From Spiractinospora alimapuensis (GTDB taxonomy: Bacteria > Actinomycetota > Actinomycetes > Streptosporangiales > Streptosporangiaceae), in the NCBI RefSeq assembly GCF_018437505.1, contig NZ_CP072467.1, forward strand, positions 4,860,010 to 4,924,009: 64,000 nt of DNA, given 5' to 3'. The translations under genes were made by a program, and so were the position numbers. The notes below the pieces were generated by a model, which did not search any database, was not told the origin of the DNA, and was given only the letters and a program-made list of their open reading frames with translations. Positions 1 through 8,246 of the stretch are shown here, piece by piece; positions within the stretch are counted from its first letter, which is position 1; each line of letters starts with the position of its first letter.

Positions 1-288
1 CGCGATGTACGGCTCTGTGGAAGGAATCGCCGAGGTGCTGCTCGTTCCTCGACGGAAGTCGGACAGCTCGACGACAAGCCCGTCGTCGTATTCGAAGCTG
101 CCCGTGATGTCGACGGTCTCACCATCCCCTACCTCCGGCGGGTCGTCGAGGTCGAGTTCGAGGTCGTCCGGGTCGATCTCGGGTGGTGCGGGCGGCGAGG
201 GCTCAGGGGTAGACGCGAAGACACAGCCTGAGAGGCCGAGCGTGGTCGCGGCCAGGAGGGCGGAGGCGTGCAGGACAGGCTTACGCAT
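1..288 (-). CDS. Lipoprotein, N-terminal part (cut by window edge)
   Basis: The minus strand opens with ATG at 288, 8 nt after a GGAG ribosome-binding site, and stays open to the window edge, giving 96 residues of a longer protein. The start MRKPVLHASALLAATTLGLSGC is a classic lipoprotein signal: Arg-Lys, a short hydrophobic core and the lipobox LSGC, so Cys22 would be lipidated and the protein held on the outer face of the membrane. After it comes a Pro/Glu/Asp-rich linker (about residues 27-52) and the beginning of a folded region (DITGSFEYDDGLVVELSDF). No family is recognised from this fragment. Signal and frame are seen directly; the function is unknown. Confidence 0.75.
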   Translation of the reverse strand, partial: MRKPVLHASALLAATTLGLSGCVFASTPEPSPPAPPEIDPDDLELDLDDPPEVGDGETVDITGSFEYDDGLVVELSDFRRGTSSTSAIPSTEPYIA

Positions 289-1047
289 GGGGATCTCCAA
301 GAATGTGGGTTCGTGGCGGGTTACCGGTGACAGTGAGGAGCGGAACGTTGGTGCGGACCTGGCGGGCGTGGACTCACGCCCGACGCGCTGGTCCGGCACC
401 GTCGGATTCGGCCTCGCGTTCCGCTCGAGGAACCTGTCGCCGTGGTTGGGTCCGGCTCGGATGCCAGCTCCCCAATCGCAATCGTGCTCTGATCGCTACC
501 TCCGCCCAGCCTTCTGTCTCTCTCGTTCGTGCCGCGTCACTTGGTTGATCCTCGCGAGGTCGCCGCGTTCCCGCCGGCCGCACTCGCCCGAGTGCGGCAT
601 CGCTCCGCCCTTGGCCGAGGGAGAGCTCATGCTCGGTGTTACCGCCGTGAACGTTGACAGCCCCTACGACGCGGACCCCCACGGCCGGGTTCTATGCGTC
701 GCGAGGCGGAGACGGCGCGCGATCCCCGCCCCACTCGCGGTCTGAGGGCTGCGCCGCGGCGGAACGAAATCCCCTTCTACCTGGGGAAAACACGGCCCTC
801 TGTCCCTGTTGAACGGTGGCGCGCCCTGCGTTGGGCGTTGTCGGAGGCTTGTGTCAATCACATGGGACAAGCTGGGAAAACAGTATTAGTCAGGAGTTCG
901 TGTCATGTGTTTGGTTACATCGGGGTCACGTTTGGCGGCCCGCGGGTCCGCCGGGCGGCTCCCCTGTGTCGAGGGGGTGGCCCGCCAATGGCGTGACGGG
1001 TATCGTATGTACGTACTAATTCCGTGTGGCGTGCTGGGGTTGTGATT
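289..1047. other. Gene-poor intergenic region
   Basis: About 760 bases separate the divergent lipoprotein and VOC genes. Open frames exist on both strands but have Arg/Ser/Pro-rich shadow composition, no ribosome-binding sites and no recognisable domain. No tRNA or stable terminator was seen. The only notable element is the dyad just before the VOC gene, listed separately. Confidence 0.5.
1006..1019. promoter_or_regulatory. Imperfect dyad around GTACGTAC, candidate operator
   Basis: The 14 bases TATGTACGTACTAA are an imperfect inverted repeat centred on ACGT (5 of 7 arm positions complementary) in a locally AT-rich stretch about 30 bp before the VOC start. TetR and MarR family repressors bind dyads of this kind. 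No such regulator gene is adjacent, so the assignment is inference only. Confidence 0.3.
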
Positions 1048-1413
1048 ATGGGTTCGAATCGGCATCACGCGATTGACTACGTCGAGATCACCGTGCGCGA
1101 TGTGGAGGAAGCCAAGCGGTTCTATGGCGAGGCGTTCGGCTGGACGTTCAACGACTACGGGCCCAGTTACGCGGGCATCCGCGATCCCGGTGGCGAGGAC
1201 GGGGCCGAGGTCGGCGGCCTGAGTTCCTTCGGCGAGACCCGCACGGGAGGCCCCTTCGTGCTCCTGTTCTCCACCGACCTGGACCAGTCGGTGCGGGCCG
1301 TCCGTGCTGCCGGCGGGGAGATCGTTCAGGGACCCTATGAGTTCCCGGGCGGTCGTCGTTTCCACTTCACCGATCCGAGTGGCAACGAGCTTGGAGTCTT
1401 CGCCGAGTCCTGA
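1048..1413 (+). CDS. VOC (glyoxalase/bleomycin-resistance fold) protein
   Basis: A 121-residue protein of the vicinal oxygen chelate superfamily. It begins MGSNRHHAIDYVEITVRD, with an early His in the first beta strand and the usual ARRFY-like helix (EEAKRFYGEAFGW). The second half has the paired pattern RAAGGEIVQGPYEFPGGRRFHFTDPSGNELG, where the final Glu-Leu-Gly is a typical metal-ligand strand. Members are lyases, dioxygenases or binding proteins; the substrate cannot be told here. The ATG at 1048 was chosen because it lies 8 nt after GGGG; a GTG at 1024 is an in-frame alternative. It stands alone between a divergent lipoprotein gene and a convergent hydrolase gene. Confidence 0.8.
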   Translation: MGSNRHHAIDYVEITVRDVEEAKRFYGEAFGWTFNDYGPSYAGIRDPGGEDGAEVGGLSSFGETRTGGPFVLLFSTDLDQSVRAVRAAGGEIVQGPYEFPGGRRFHFTDPSGNELGVFAES

Positions 1414-1435
1414 TCCCGGTGGACGCGACCAGGGG

Positions 1436-3367
1436 TCACCAGGGAGTCCACACCAGGTTGAAATGGTGGGCCACCAACAACACGACCACGAGGGCCGCGG
1501 CGATCAGCGAGTAGTGCAGCCGGGCCGTGACTCCCCACCAACGGCGGGTCCACGAGAACACCGCGGCCACGACGACCCCCGCGACCAGGGGCGAGACCAC
1601 CGCTAACGGTGTCCCGGCGATCCGCGCCTCACCGGTGAAGGCCATCAAGCCCATGTCGGGGCTGAGCAGCAGCACCACCAACGTCACCAGCGCCGCGCCG
1701 GTCGCCACGCCGGTCGCCACGGCGAGACGGCGCGCGTCGCGTGCCCCCCGCGACACCCGTGGTCTCGTCCGCCCCCGCAGCCGCCGCGTCAGAGACGCGA
1801 TCGGCCAGGCGAGCATGCTGAGCAGCAGTGCCACCGACAGGGCGGCCGCGGTCAGATACGGGAACGGTGTCTGCCACCAGTCGGCGCGCACGTAGGGGTG
1901 CATGGGCACCTGGTCGCAGACGAAGCCCACGACATCGCCGTCGTCCTCGATGAACCCGGCCCACTCCTGGCCGTCCGCCGAGTGGAACAGACCGTCGCCC
2001 ACCGGATACCAGAGTTGTTCCTCCATGGCTGAGGAGCAGGACATGCGTAGCGCCCCCTCCTCCACCCGGGCCGGACGGTAGGACCCGAGGATCGCCATGA
2101 GCGTGCTGGTCTCGGAGAAGCTGACCCGACCCGCGTGGTAGCCGCCGTCGTAGCGGGCGAGCTCCTCCTGCGACATCGGGACCCGTTCCGTCGCGTCCGG
2201 GCCGCGCTCGACGTCGGCGAACTCCACGAGAAACTCGTCCACGAACCTGGTCCACGCCGCGTCGCCCAGCCCCTCGGTGGAGTCGCTGTTCACCGCGACG
2301 AAGACGCCGAGGTTCCGTTCGGGGACCAGCGCGTACTCGGCATTGGCCCCCATCAGGTTGCCGAACGCGCCCACCACACGTGGATCGCTGGTGTACCGGT
2401 CGTAGGTTCCGTACCCCATCGCGGCGACGTCGGGATGCGTCTCCGCCTGCCGGTCGAGCATCGTGACGGTCTCGGGGGCGAGCGCCTGCTCTCCGTCGAC
2501 TCGTCCTTCGTCCAAGAGCGCTCGCATGAAACGCGCCATGTCCGGCCCCGTTGAGTAGGCGAAGCCTCCTGGTGACTCGTTCGCGGTCATCGGTGGTCCC
2601 TCGAACAGGTCTCCCGCGGGAGTGATCATGTAGTTGGTGGTGACGGCCTGGCCGCTGGGGAGATCCTCCTGTCGGACCTGGAACGACGTGCTGTCCATCC
2701 CCAACGGTGTGAAGACGGCGTCGTCCACGTACTCCGGGAACGGTTGGCCGCTGACCTCCTCGATCAGGTATCCCACCAGGGTGTAGCCGAAGTTGGAGTA
2801 GGCGTCGTAGCGCCCTGGGGGATACACACGTTCCGGCATCGCCCGGGGCACGTACTCACGCAACGGGAGCGCGTCGTCGGGGTCCTCGGCGACGGATCCC
2901 TCTCGGTGCTCCTCGAAGCCGGCGGTGTGGGTGAGCAGGTGGTGCAGCGTCACAGGTTGGCCGGGGTAGGTGTCCGGGACGTGCGCGGGCTCGGGAAGGT
3001 AGGTGTTGACGTCGGTGTGCGGGTCGATCGCGCCGTCGGCGACGAGCTGTAGCGCCGCGGCCGCGGTGAACGACTTTCCGACCGAGCCCGTGTGAAACGC
3101 GGTCTCCTCCGCGTCCACCGGGGTGTCGCTGTCGAGCGCGGGGTCACCGTATCCGGTGGCGAGGACCGGCTCCCCGTGCTGGACCACCGAAACGGTCGCC
3201 CCTGGAATGCCCTGCTCTGCCATCAGTTCCGGCAACCGAGCGTCGATGAAGGCGCGTACCTCCTCTGGGTCCACTCGCTCCGCCTGTGGCTCAGCGTGCG
3301 CGGGCGTCGTGAACGTCGCGCAGACGAGTACCACGACGGCACCCGTGGTCACCCATCGTCTCGCCAT
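1436..3367 (-). CDS. Serine hydrolase (beta-lactamase/PBP class C fold) with C-terminal membrane domain
   Basis: This 643-residue protein has a signal peptide (MARRWVTTGAVVVLV...AHAEP), then a class C beta-lactamase-like domain over about residues 35-370. The SxxK motif is SVGK in HTGSVGKSFTAAAAL and the YxN motif is YSN in YDAYSNFGYTLVGYL. Family members act as esterases, D-amino acid peptidases or carboxypeptidases outside the cell rather than true lactamases. Four hydrophobic helices close the protein (around FPYLTAAALSVALLLSMLAW, TGVATGAALVTLVVLLL, PLAVVSPLVAGVVVAAVF and SLIAAALVVVLLVAHHF), anchoring it. ATG 3367 has GGAG 6 nt upstream; a GTG at 3379 is the alternative. Substrate unknown. 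Confidence 0.85.
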   Translation of the reverse strand: MARRWVTTGAVVVLVCATFTTPAHAEPQAERVDPEEVRAFIDARLPELMAEQGIPGATVSVVQHGEPVLATGYGDPALDSDTPVDAEETAFHTGSVGKSFTAAAALQLVADGAIDPHTDVNTYLPEPAHVPDTYPGQPVTLHHLLTHTAGFEEHREGSVAEDPDDALPLREYVPRAMPERVYPPGRYDAYSNFGYTLVGYLIEEVSGQPFPEYVDDAVFTPLGMDSTSFQVRQEDLPSGQAVTTNYMITPAGDLFEGPPMTANESPGGFAYSTGPDMARFMRALLDEGRVDGEQALAPETVTMLDRQAETHPDVAAMGYGTYDRYTSDPRVVGAFGNLMGANAEYALVPERNLGVFVAVNSDSTEGLGDAAWTRFVDEFLVEFADVERGPDATERVPMSQEELARYDGGYHAGRVSFSETSTLMAILGSYRPARVEEGALRMSCSSAMEEQLWYPVGDGLFHSADGQEWAGFIEDDGDVVGFVCDQVPMHPYVRADWWQTPFPYLTAAALSVALLLSMLAWPIASLTRRLRGRTRPRVSRGARDARRLAVATGVATGAALVTLVVLLLSPDMGLMAFTGEARIAGTPLAVVSPLVAGVVVAAVFSWTRRWWGVTARLHYSLIAAALVVVLLVAHHFNLVWTPW

Positions 3368-3433
3368 GGGACGCTCCACACGTCGGAATCCCGCGGTTGG
3401 TCCAACGGTAGGACGCGCGCGACGACGACACAG

Positions 3434-4273
3434 TCAGGCTGACCCGACTCCGCGATGTGGTGTGGGCACTACGGGCCGCGCCCCGTAGGTGGTCACGGGT
3501 TTGCGCACCCGAACGCAGCGGAACTCGTGGAACCAGGAGCTGAAGCCGGGATCCAGCATCAGGTCGTGGAATCGACGCAGCTCACACTGGCGATGACCCA
3601 GCCTCAGCAGTCGGTCGTGGATCCGAATCACGTGGTCGCGCAGCAGGACGCATGCGGACTCACCACCCCGCACGACCTGATCGTAGGACGCCGCGTGCAC
3701 CTCCTGCATCCCGGCGGCGTCCAAGTGCCGCTCGACAGTCCCGATCCACTGGCGGTCGCCGGCTCCGGTCTCGTTCACCCGTCCGTGCACGTCGTTCAGG
3801 ACGGCGGCGAAGAGGTCCGTGTCGGAGGCACCGTGGCTCGACGCCGCCGGGCTGGCCCTGGAGGCGATCGGGCCGTGAAAGTCACCGACCACGAGCCATC
3901 CACCCGGTCTGAGCGCGTCGAGGATCTGGTGGAGGACGTCACGGCGGCGGGCGAGGTGGGGGACGACGAGACGGGCGTGGATGACGTCGAACGGTCCTCT
4001 GGGTGGGGGCTCTGTCGCGATGTCGTGTGACACCACCTCGATCCCGTGAGGGGGTGTCCTCCGGCCGGGCCCGGCGAGCGCGGCGACGACTCGTCCGCCT
4101 GGGGTGACGCGCCCGGCAAGCCACTGGGCGACGGCGCCTCCTTCCGGTCCGAGCTGCAGACAGTGGTGCCCCGGTCCCACCCCGGTCGCCGCCAACATCG
4201 CCGTGGAGTACCCGTCGAGTAGCTCCGGCACGTAGGCGCCCGGCGCCTCTCCCATAGTGCCGCCGTCACCCAT
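3434..4273 (-). CDS. Class I SAM-dependent methyltransferase
   Basis: This 279-residue protein carries a Rossmann-type SAM site: GPGHHCLQLGPEGGAVAQWL is motif I, followed by GGRVVAAL and FDVIHARLVVPHLARR (motif II, with the usual DVIHAR). LRPGGWLVVGDF matches post-motif III. These features are typical of small-molecule methyltransferases of the UbiE/tetracenomycin type; the acceptor cannot be predicted. The ATG at 4273 follows a GGGGGGA ribosome-binding site. The gene is divergent from the DNA ligase gene. Confidence 0.75.
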   Translation of the reverse strand: MGDGGTMGEAPGAYVPELLDGYSTAMLAATGVGPGHHCLQLGPEGGAVAQWLAGRVTPGGRVVAALAGPGRRTPPHGIEVVSHDIATEPPPRGPFDVIHARLVVPHLARRRDVLHQILDALRPGGWLVVGDFHGPIASRASPAASSHGASDTDLFAAVLNDVHGRVNETGAGDRQWIGTVERHLDAAGMQEVHAASYDQVVRGGESACVLLRDHVIRIHDRLLRLGHRQCELRRFHDLMLDPGFSSWFHEFRCVRVRKPVTTYGARPVVPTPHRGVGSA

Positions 4274-4447
4274 CGTCCCCCCGGTTCGCGTGGCGTCGCT
4301 CTCTCAGCGCTTCCCCACGAGTAACACGTGACGGGTGCGGTGTTCGGTCAATCGCGGACCGTGTTTTCGAAAAGACCGTGGCAACCGAGCCGCGAGGGGG
4401 CGGCGACGGTCGGCGTGCCCGGGCGCGTCGCCGGGCACAGTGGGGGT

Positions 4448-5410
4448 GTGAGGCCAATGTTGGCGCGACAGGTGGACGAGTTCATGGTGGGGGAGTCACT
4501 CGTCTACGAACCCAAGTGGGACGGATACCGGGCCATCGCCCACACCGGCCCGGTGCGGATCGAGTCGCGTGCCGAGCGCCGTCTCGACGCGAAGTGGCCG
4601 GAGATCGCGGGTGCCCTGTCCCGCCAGATCCCTCCGGACACCATTCTGGACGGTGAGATCGTGCGCTGGTCCGAGGAGGGCCGCCTGGACTTCGAGGCAC
4701 TCCAGCGCCGCAACCGCGCGGGTACCAGCGCCGCCCGGCGCATGGCCGACGCCGAACCCTGCCACTACGTCGTGTTCGACCTGCTGGAGATCGAGGGAGC
4801 CGACATCGCGCGGCGTTCGCTGCGCTACCGCCGCCAGGAACTCGAGGACCTCATACGGTTCGTCGAACAGCCCTCACCGTTGTCCCTGGGCTGGCAGACC
4901 GACGACCCGGAGACCGCCCGTCGTTGGTACGAGGAGATGCCCGCGGTCGGCGTGGAAGGACTCGTCGTGAAGGACCTGCGCCGTGCCTACCGTCCCGGCG
5001 CCCGCGGCTGGTGGAAGTACAAGTACCGTGCCACGACCGAGGCGATCGTCGGTGGCGTCATCGGGCACGCCGGCAGTCCCCAGGCCCTGATCCTTGGCCG
5101 CCGCCACCCCAAACTCGGCGACCTGCGCATCGTCGGCCGTACCCAGGACCTCACCCCCGATCAGGAGGTGGAACTTGGTGACCTCCTGCACAAGGCCGGA
5201 AACGACCACCCCTGGCCCGCCGCCCTCCCCACGACCTGGGGCACTGAGTCCCGCCACGGCTTCTCCCGCGTCGAGCCCGAGGTCGTCGTGGAGGTCGAGC
5301 CCGACGCGGCCACCTCCAACGGCAAGTGGCGCCACCTCGTCCCCCTCATCCGCGTTCGCGGTGACCTGAGTCCCGACGAGGTGCCACACGGGCTTGAGAT
5401 CGAGGAGTGA
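4448..5410 (+). CDS. ATP-dependent DNA ligase, LigC-like
   Basis: A 320-residue ligase with the adenylation motif KWDG (Lys23 would carry AMP), a downstream DGEI motif (DTILDGEIVRW), FDLLEIEGADI, GVEGLVVKDL and WWKYKYR (motif V), then an OB-fold part ending in WRHLVPLIRVRGDL. The length and lack of polymerase or nuclease domains match actinobacterial LigC rather than LigD. LigC enzymes back up nonhomologous end joining and base-excision repair. The Ku gene lies 1.2 kb away, supporting a link to end joining. The GTG start is placed just before PMLARQ, the usual beginning of this family; no good ribosome-binding site is visible, so the start is uncertain. Confidence 0.85.
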   Translation: MRPMLARQVDEFMVGESLVYEPKWDGYRAIAHTGPVRIESRAERRLDAKWPEIAGALSRQIPPDTILDGEIVRWSEEGRLDFEALQRRNRAGTSAARRMADAEPCHYVVFDLLEIEGADIARRSLRYRRQELEDLIRFVEQPSPLSLGWQTDDPETARRWYEEMPAVGVEGLVVKDLRRAYRPGARGWWKYKYRATTEAIVGGVIGHAGSPQALILGRRHPKLGDLRIVGRTQDLTPDQEVELGDLLHKAGNDHPWPAALPTTWGTESRHGFSRVEPEVVVEVEPDAATSNGKWRHLVPLIRVRGDLSPDEVPHGLEIEE

Positions 5411-5423
5411 CCGCCCGTCGGCC

Positions 5424-6020
5424 TCACCCGTTGGCGAGGGTGCCGCGATGGCGGGCCGCGAGCGCGAGTACGTCGTCCACGGACCACTGGTCGTTGGCGT
5501 AGGTCCCGTACTTGGCTGCGAGGACCCGCCCCTCGGGGGCGACCAGGAAGTCGGCGGGGAACCCGAAGAGGTCCGGCCTGTCGTTGTGGGCGCCGCGCGT
5601 GTGTCGTTCACGGTTCGCGGCGGCCCAGGCCGCGGGCTTGAGCGGCGCGGTCCAGCTCCGTGGGTCGAGTACGGAGCGGGCACCGCGCGTCACCCCGAAC
5701 TCGTCGTAGAGCGAGCGCTCCGGGTCAGCGACCGCGACGAACGGAAGCGCGCCCTGGTGCGGGAGCATGGCCTCGACGGAGGAGTGGAAGACGACGATCT
5801 CGGTGACGTCCGCGGCGGCGATCTCCCGTTCCCGGCGGACGAACGTGCCAAGATGCACGTTACAGATGGGGCAGGACGCGAACCGCCGGAGCTGGAGGTG
5901 CGTCAGGGCGTGCGGGTCAGGCAGGGTGACGGTCTCGCCCCGGATCGAGGTCAGCTCCCGGTCCGGGAGATGGTCACCAGGGCGGATTCGGGGGGCGCGG
6001 TGTTCGCGTTTCTCGGTCAT
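5424..6020 (-). CDS. Peroxiredoxin-like AhpC/TSA family protein
   Basis: A 198-residue thioredoxin-fold protein. The core begins RPGDHLPDRELTSIRGETVTL and continues to the active-site region RRFASCPICNVHL, where CPIC is the redox pair, followed by EIVVFHSSVEAMLPH and FVAVADPERSLYDEFGV. This pattern fits the AhpC/TSA-related PRX-like proteins that reduce peroxides or protein disulfides in the cytoplasm. The ATG has GGGAGG just upstream. It is divergent from a MarR-type gene across 67 bp holding a short dyad, so control by that regulator is likely (inference). The stop lies 14 bp from the convergent ligase stop. Confidence 0.75.
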   Translation of the reverse strand: MTEKREHRAPRIRPGDHLPDRELTSIRGETVTLPDPHALTHLQLRRFASCPICNVHLGTFVRREREIAAADVTEIVVFHSSVEAMLPHQGALPFVAVADPERSLYDEFGVTRGARSVLDPRSWTAPLKPAAWAAANRERHTRGAHNDRPDLFGFPADFLVAPEGRVLAAKYGTYANDQWSVDDVLALAARHRGTLANG

Positions 6021-6069
6021 GGCGGCCTCCCGCTCAGGATCACGCTCAACTGAACCTCGAAACGAGATT

Positions 6070-6084
6070 ATATGAAAACCATAT
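6070..6084. promoter_or_regulatory. ATATG-N5-CATAT dyad, candidate MarR operator
   Basis: The sequence ATATGAAAACCATAT is a 5+5 inverted repeat in an AT-rich island between the divergent peroxiredoxin-like and marR genes. It ends 3 nt before the regulator's ATG, which suits autorepression and control of the neighbour. TTATAT at 6068-6073 could be a -10 element. Confidence 0.45.
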
Positions 6085-6087
6085 GTT

Positions 6088-6594
6088 ATGAACAGTGAAT
6101 CTTCTGGGGGAGCCAAGCGGCGGCGACGGGTGACCGCAGAGCTGAAGCGGTCGCTGCGGGAGATGGGCAACCAGCTGTCCCTGCTCAACCGGCACGTGGG
6201 AGCTAGGGTCCGGCTCAAGGACGTCGACCTGGACTGTCTGGAACTCATCAATCGCCACGACGGCATCACACCGAGCGTCCTGGCCCGCCACACCGGACTC
6301 CACCCCGCGACGGTCACCGGAGTTCTCGACCGACTGGAATCCGGCGGGTGGGTCACTCGGGAACGCGCCGTCACACCCACGGACCGACGCGCGGTGACCG
6401 TGCGTGCCCTACGGGAACGCAACTCCGAGCTGGCTCGGCTCTACTCCGGGATGAGCGCCGCGATGGATGACCTCTGCGCCGACTACACCGAGGCCGAACT
6501 CGAACTGATCGCCGGGTTCATCCACCAGGTCACCCACGCGGGCGAACACGCGGCCGACGACATCGCCAGCGACGAACGCCGCGACGCGCAGTGA
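6088..6594 (+). CDS. MarR family transcriptional regulator
   Basis: A 168-residue winged-helix protein. The centre shows the MarR DNA-binding pattern: LINRHDGITPSVLARHTGLHPATVTGVLDRLESGGWVTRERAVTPTDRRAVTVR, where the recognition helix is HPATVTGVLDRLE and TDRRAVTV is the wing. The N-terminus is basic (GAKRRRRVTAELKRS). No Shine-Dalgarno sequence precedes the ATG, and a -10-like TTATAT lies about 15 nt upstream, so the mRNA may be leaderless. The divergent peroxiredoxin-like gene is the likeliest target. Family membership is clear; the ligand is unknown. Confidence 0.85.
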   Translation: MNSESSGGAKRRRRVTAELKRSLREMGNQLSLLNRHVGARVRLKDVDLDCLELINRHDGITPSVLARHTGLHPATVTGVLDRLESGGWVTRERAVTPTDRRAVTVRALRERNSELARLYSGMSAAMDDLCADYTEAELELIAGFIHQVTHAGEHAADDIASDERRDAQ

Positions 6595-6640
6595 CGAGCG
6601 GCGCGCCCCTGCCGCGCGGCGTCACCCCCGGCTGGTCGAC

Positions 6641-7612
6641 CTACGACGCCCGTCGCGCCTGGGCTACGGCGTCGGCCAGCTCCTCTCGGGTCATCTTGGT
6701 GCGGCCGGAGATTCCGAGGTCCGCGGCCGTCGAGAGAAGTTCCTTCTTCGTCGGTGGTGAACCGCCGGACTCCTTTGAGGCACGGGGTTCGGGGGCGCGG
6801 CTGGAGGACGTGGAGCGCTTACGTCCGGTGTCCTTGCGTTCGCGCAGGCTCTCGCGCAGGGCCTCGGTCAGCTCCACGACCTTGCCCTTGCGGGCCGGCC
6901 GCTCCGGTTCGTAGGAGACGGTCTGGCCCTTGGCCTTGGCGGCGATCAACTCCTCCAGGCGTGCCTCATAGGTGTCGTGGTACTCCGCGGGTTGCCAATC
7001 CGTCGCCATCGCCTCGATGAGCTGCTCGGCGAGGTTGAGCTCGGCGCTGGCCGGGGCTTCCTGGCGGGACGGCGGAGCCATCACGTCGTCGGGCGCCCGC
7101 ACCTCGTCAGGCCACCACAGCGTGGACGCCGACAACACACCCTGCTGCGGGCCCACCAGCACCAGGTGTTCGCGGTCGCGCATGATGAACGTCGCCAGGC
7201 CGAGCCGTCCCGTCGACTCCAACGCGTCGTACAGCAGGCGGTACGGCTTCGCCGTCGCCTTGTCCGGCTCCATGTAGTAGGTGGAGGAGTACCACAGCGG
7301 GTCCACGGACCCACTCGGCACGAACCCGTTGATCTCCATCGTCTTGGAGCGCCCGGGCTTGATGTCGTCCAACTCCTCCGGCTGCAGGATCACGTACTCC
7401 TCGTCCGGCCCCACCGAGGCCCCGCGCACGATGTCCTCACTGGCGACCGCCTTACCGGTACGTTCGTTCACCCGGCGATAGCGGATCCTGTCCGAGGTGC
7501 CACGCTCGAACTGGTGCATCGTCGGCCCGTGTCGCTCCCGCGCCGAGTACAGCTTCACGCTCAGGGCCACCATGCCGAACGTCAGGGTTCCGGTCCACAC
7601 TGGATTGGCCAC
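6641..7612 (-). CDS. ku: Prokaryotic Ku protein (NHEJ)
   Basis: A 323-residue Ku homologue beginning at GTG (VANPVWTGTLTFGMVALSV), which follows a GAGGGGGTG ribosome-binding site. The Ku beta-barrel core spans about residues 3-250, with the familiar stretches RIRYRRVNERTGKAV, DEEYVILQPEELD and YMEPDKATAKPYRLLYDAL. Ku dimers ring DNA ends and recruit the end-joining ligase. A basic linker (about 240-275) leads into a C-terminal SAP/HeH-like segment (TKKELLSTAADLGISGRTK), as in other actinomycete Ku proteins, likely adding DNA binding. The LigC-like ligase gene is 1.2 kb away; no LigD polymerase is present in the window. Confidence 0.93.
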   Translation of the reverse strand: MANPVWTGTLTFGMVALSVKLYSARERHGPTMHQFERGTSDRIRYRRVNERTGKAVASEDIVRGASVGPDEEYVILQPEELDDIKPGRSKTMEINGFVPSGSVDPLWYSSTYYMEPDKATAKPYRLLYDALESTGRLGLATFIMRDREHLVLVGPQQGVLSASTLWWPDEVRAPDDVMAPPSRQEAPASAELNLAEQLIEAMATDWQPAEYHDTYEARLEELIAAKAKGQTVSYEPERPARKGKVVELTEALRESLRERKDTGRKRSTSSSRAPEPRASKESGGSPPTKKELLSTAADLGISGRTKMTREELADAVAQARRAS

Positions 7613-7742
7613 GCCACACACCCCCTCATCCCATGGTGAGCCTGAGCTGGCAAAACCCGGGCTTGCTCGGGTAAAGGACGGATATCCGTCCCATGGCTGG
7701 GTAGCGCCAACGGTGCACACGCCAACCGATGCGGAGGCGCCG

Positions 7743-8042
7743 ATGAGTGTGAAACGCGGACGCGAGGGCCTACGGCAGATCCTCGACACCGTGGAGTTCC
7801 CGGTGGACCAGCCCACCATGGTCGTCCTCGCCCAGGAAGCCGGCGCCGACGAGGAGCTCCTGAGCGCCCTGCAGGCCATCCCGCGCGCGGTCTACAACGA
7901 GCCCAACGAGATCCTGCGCTCGGTGCCTGTCCAGGACCGTCCCCACTCCCACACCGAGTCCGCCCGCACCAGGGAGCGCCACGAGCAGGCGCGGGAGCCC
8001 AGCGCGATCGAGGAGGAACTCGGTCAGAACCCCGAGGCGTAG
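7743..8042 (+). CDS. DUF2795 protein
   Basis: A 99-residue protein starting at ATG after GGAGGC. It contains the short DUF2795 pattern (GREGLRQILDTVEFPVDQPTMVVLAQEAGADEELLSALQAIP), a small helical domain common in actinobacteria whose function is not established. The C-terminal half is charged and probably disordered (HTESARTRERHEQAREPSAIEEELGQ). It is divergent from ku, across 130 bp that may hold both promoters. A strong hairpin lies 157 bp beyond its stop. Confidence 0.7.
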   Translation: MSVKRGREGLRQILDTVEFPVDQPTMVVLAQEAGADEELLSALQAIPRAVYNEPNEILRSVPVQDRPHSHTESARTRERHEQAREPSAIEEELGQNPEA

Positions 8043-8198
8043 ATGACCGCTCGAGGTCGTGGGTGTGCGGGGCCCGCTAAGCCAGGTGAATGTGCCCACC
8101 CACCTGATGGGGGTGGAGAAATCCTGACGGGGGACAGGGCGGGGAGCCTGGGCGCAGCCGTCACCGGTGTGGCGAGGGCCCCGGGGTGTGCCGTGTGC

Positions 8199-8242
8199 TC
8201 GTGCTGTGTGGGGCGGTGCGAACGCAGCCCCACACAGCACGA
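8199..8242. terminator. 16-bp hairpin, likely bidirectional terminator
   Basis: TCGTGCTGTGTGGGGC pairs perfectly with GCCCCACACAGCACGA across a 12-nt loop. It lies between the convergent DUF2795 and Sel1-protein genes, 5 bp from the latter's stop. There is no T-tract, as is usual for actinomycete hairpin terminators. Confidence 0.7.
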
Positions 8243-8246
8243 ACCA

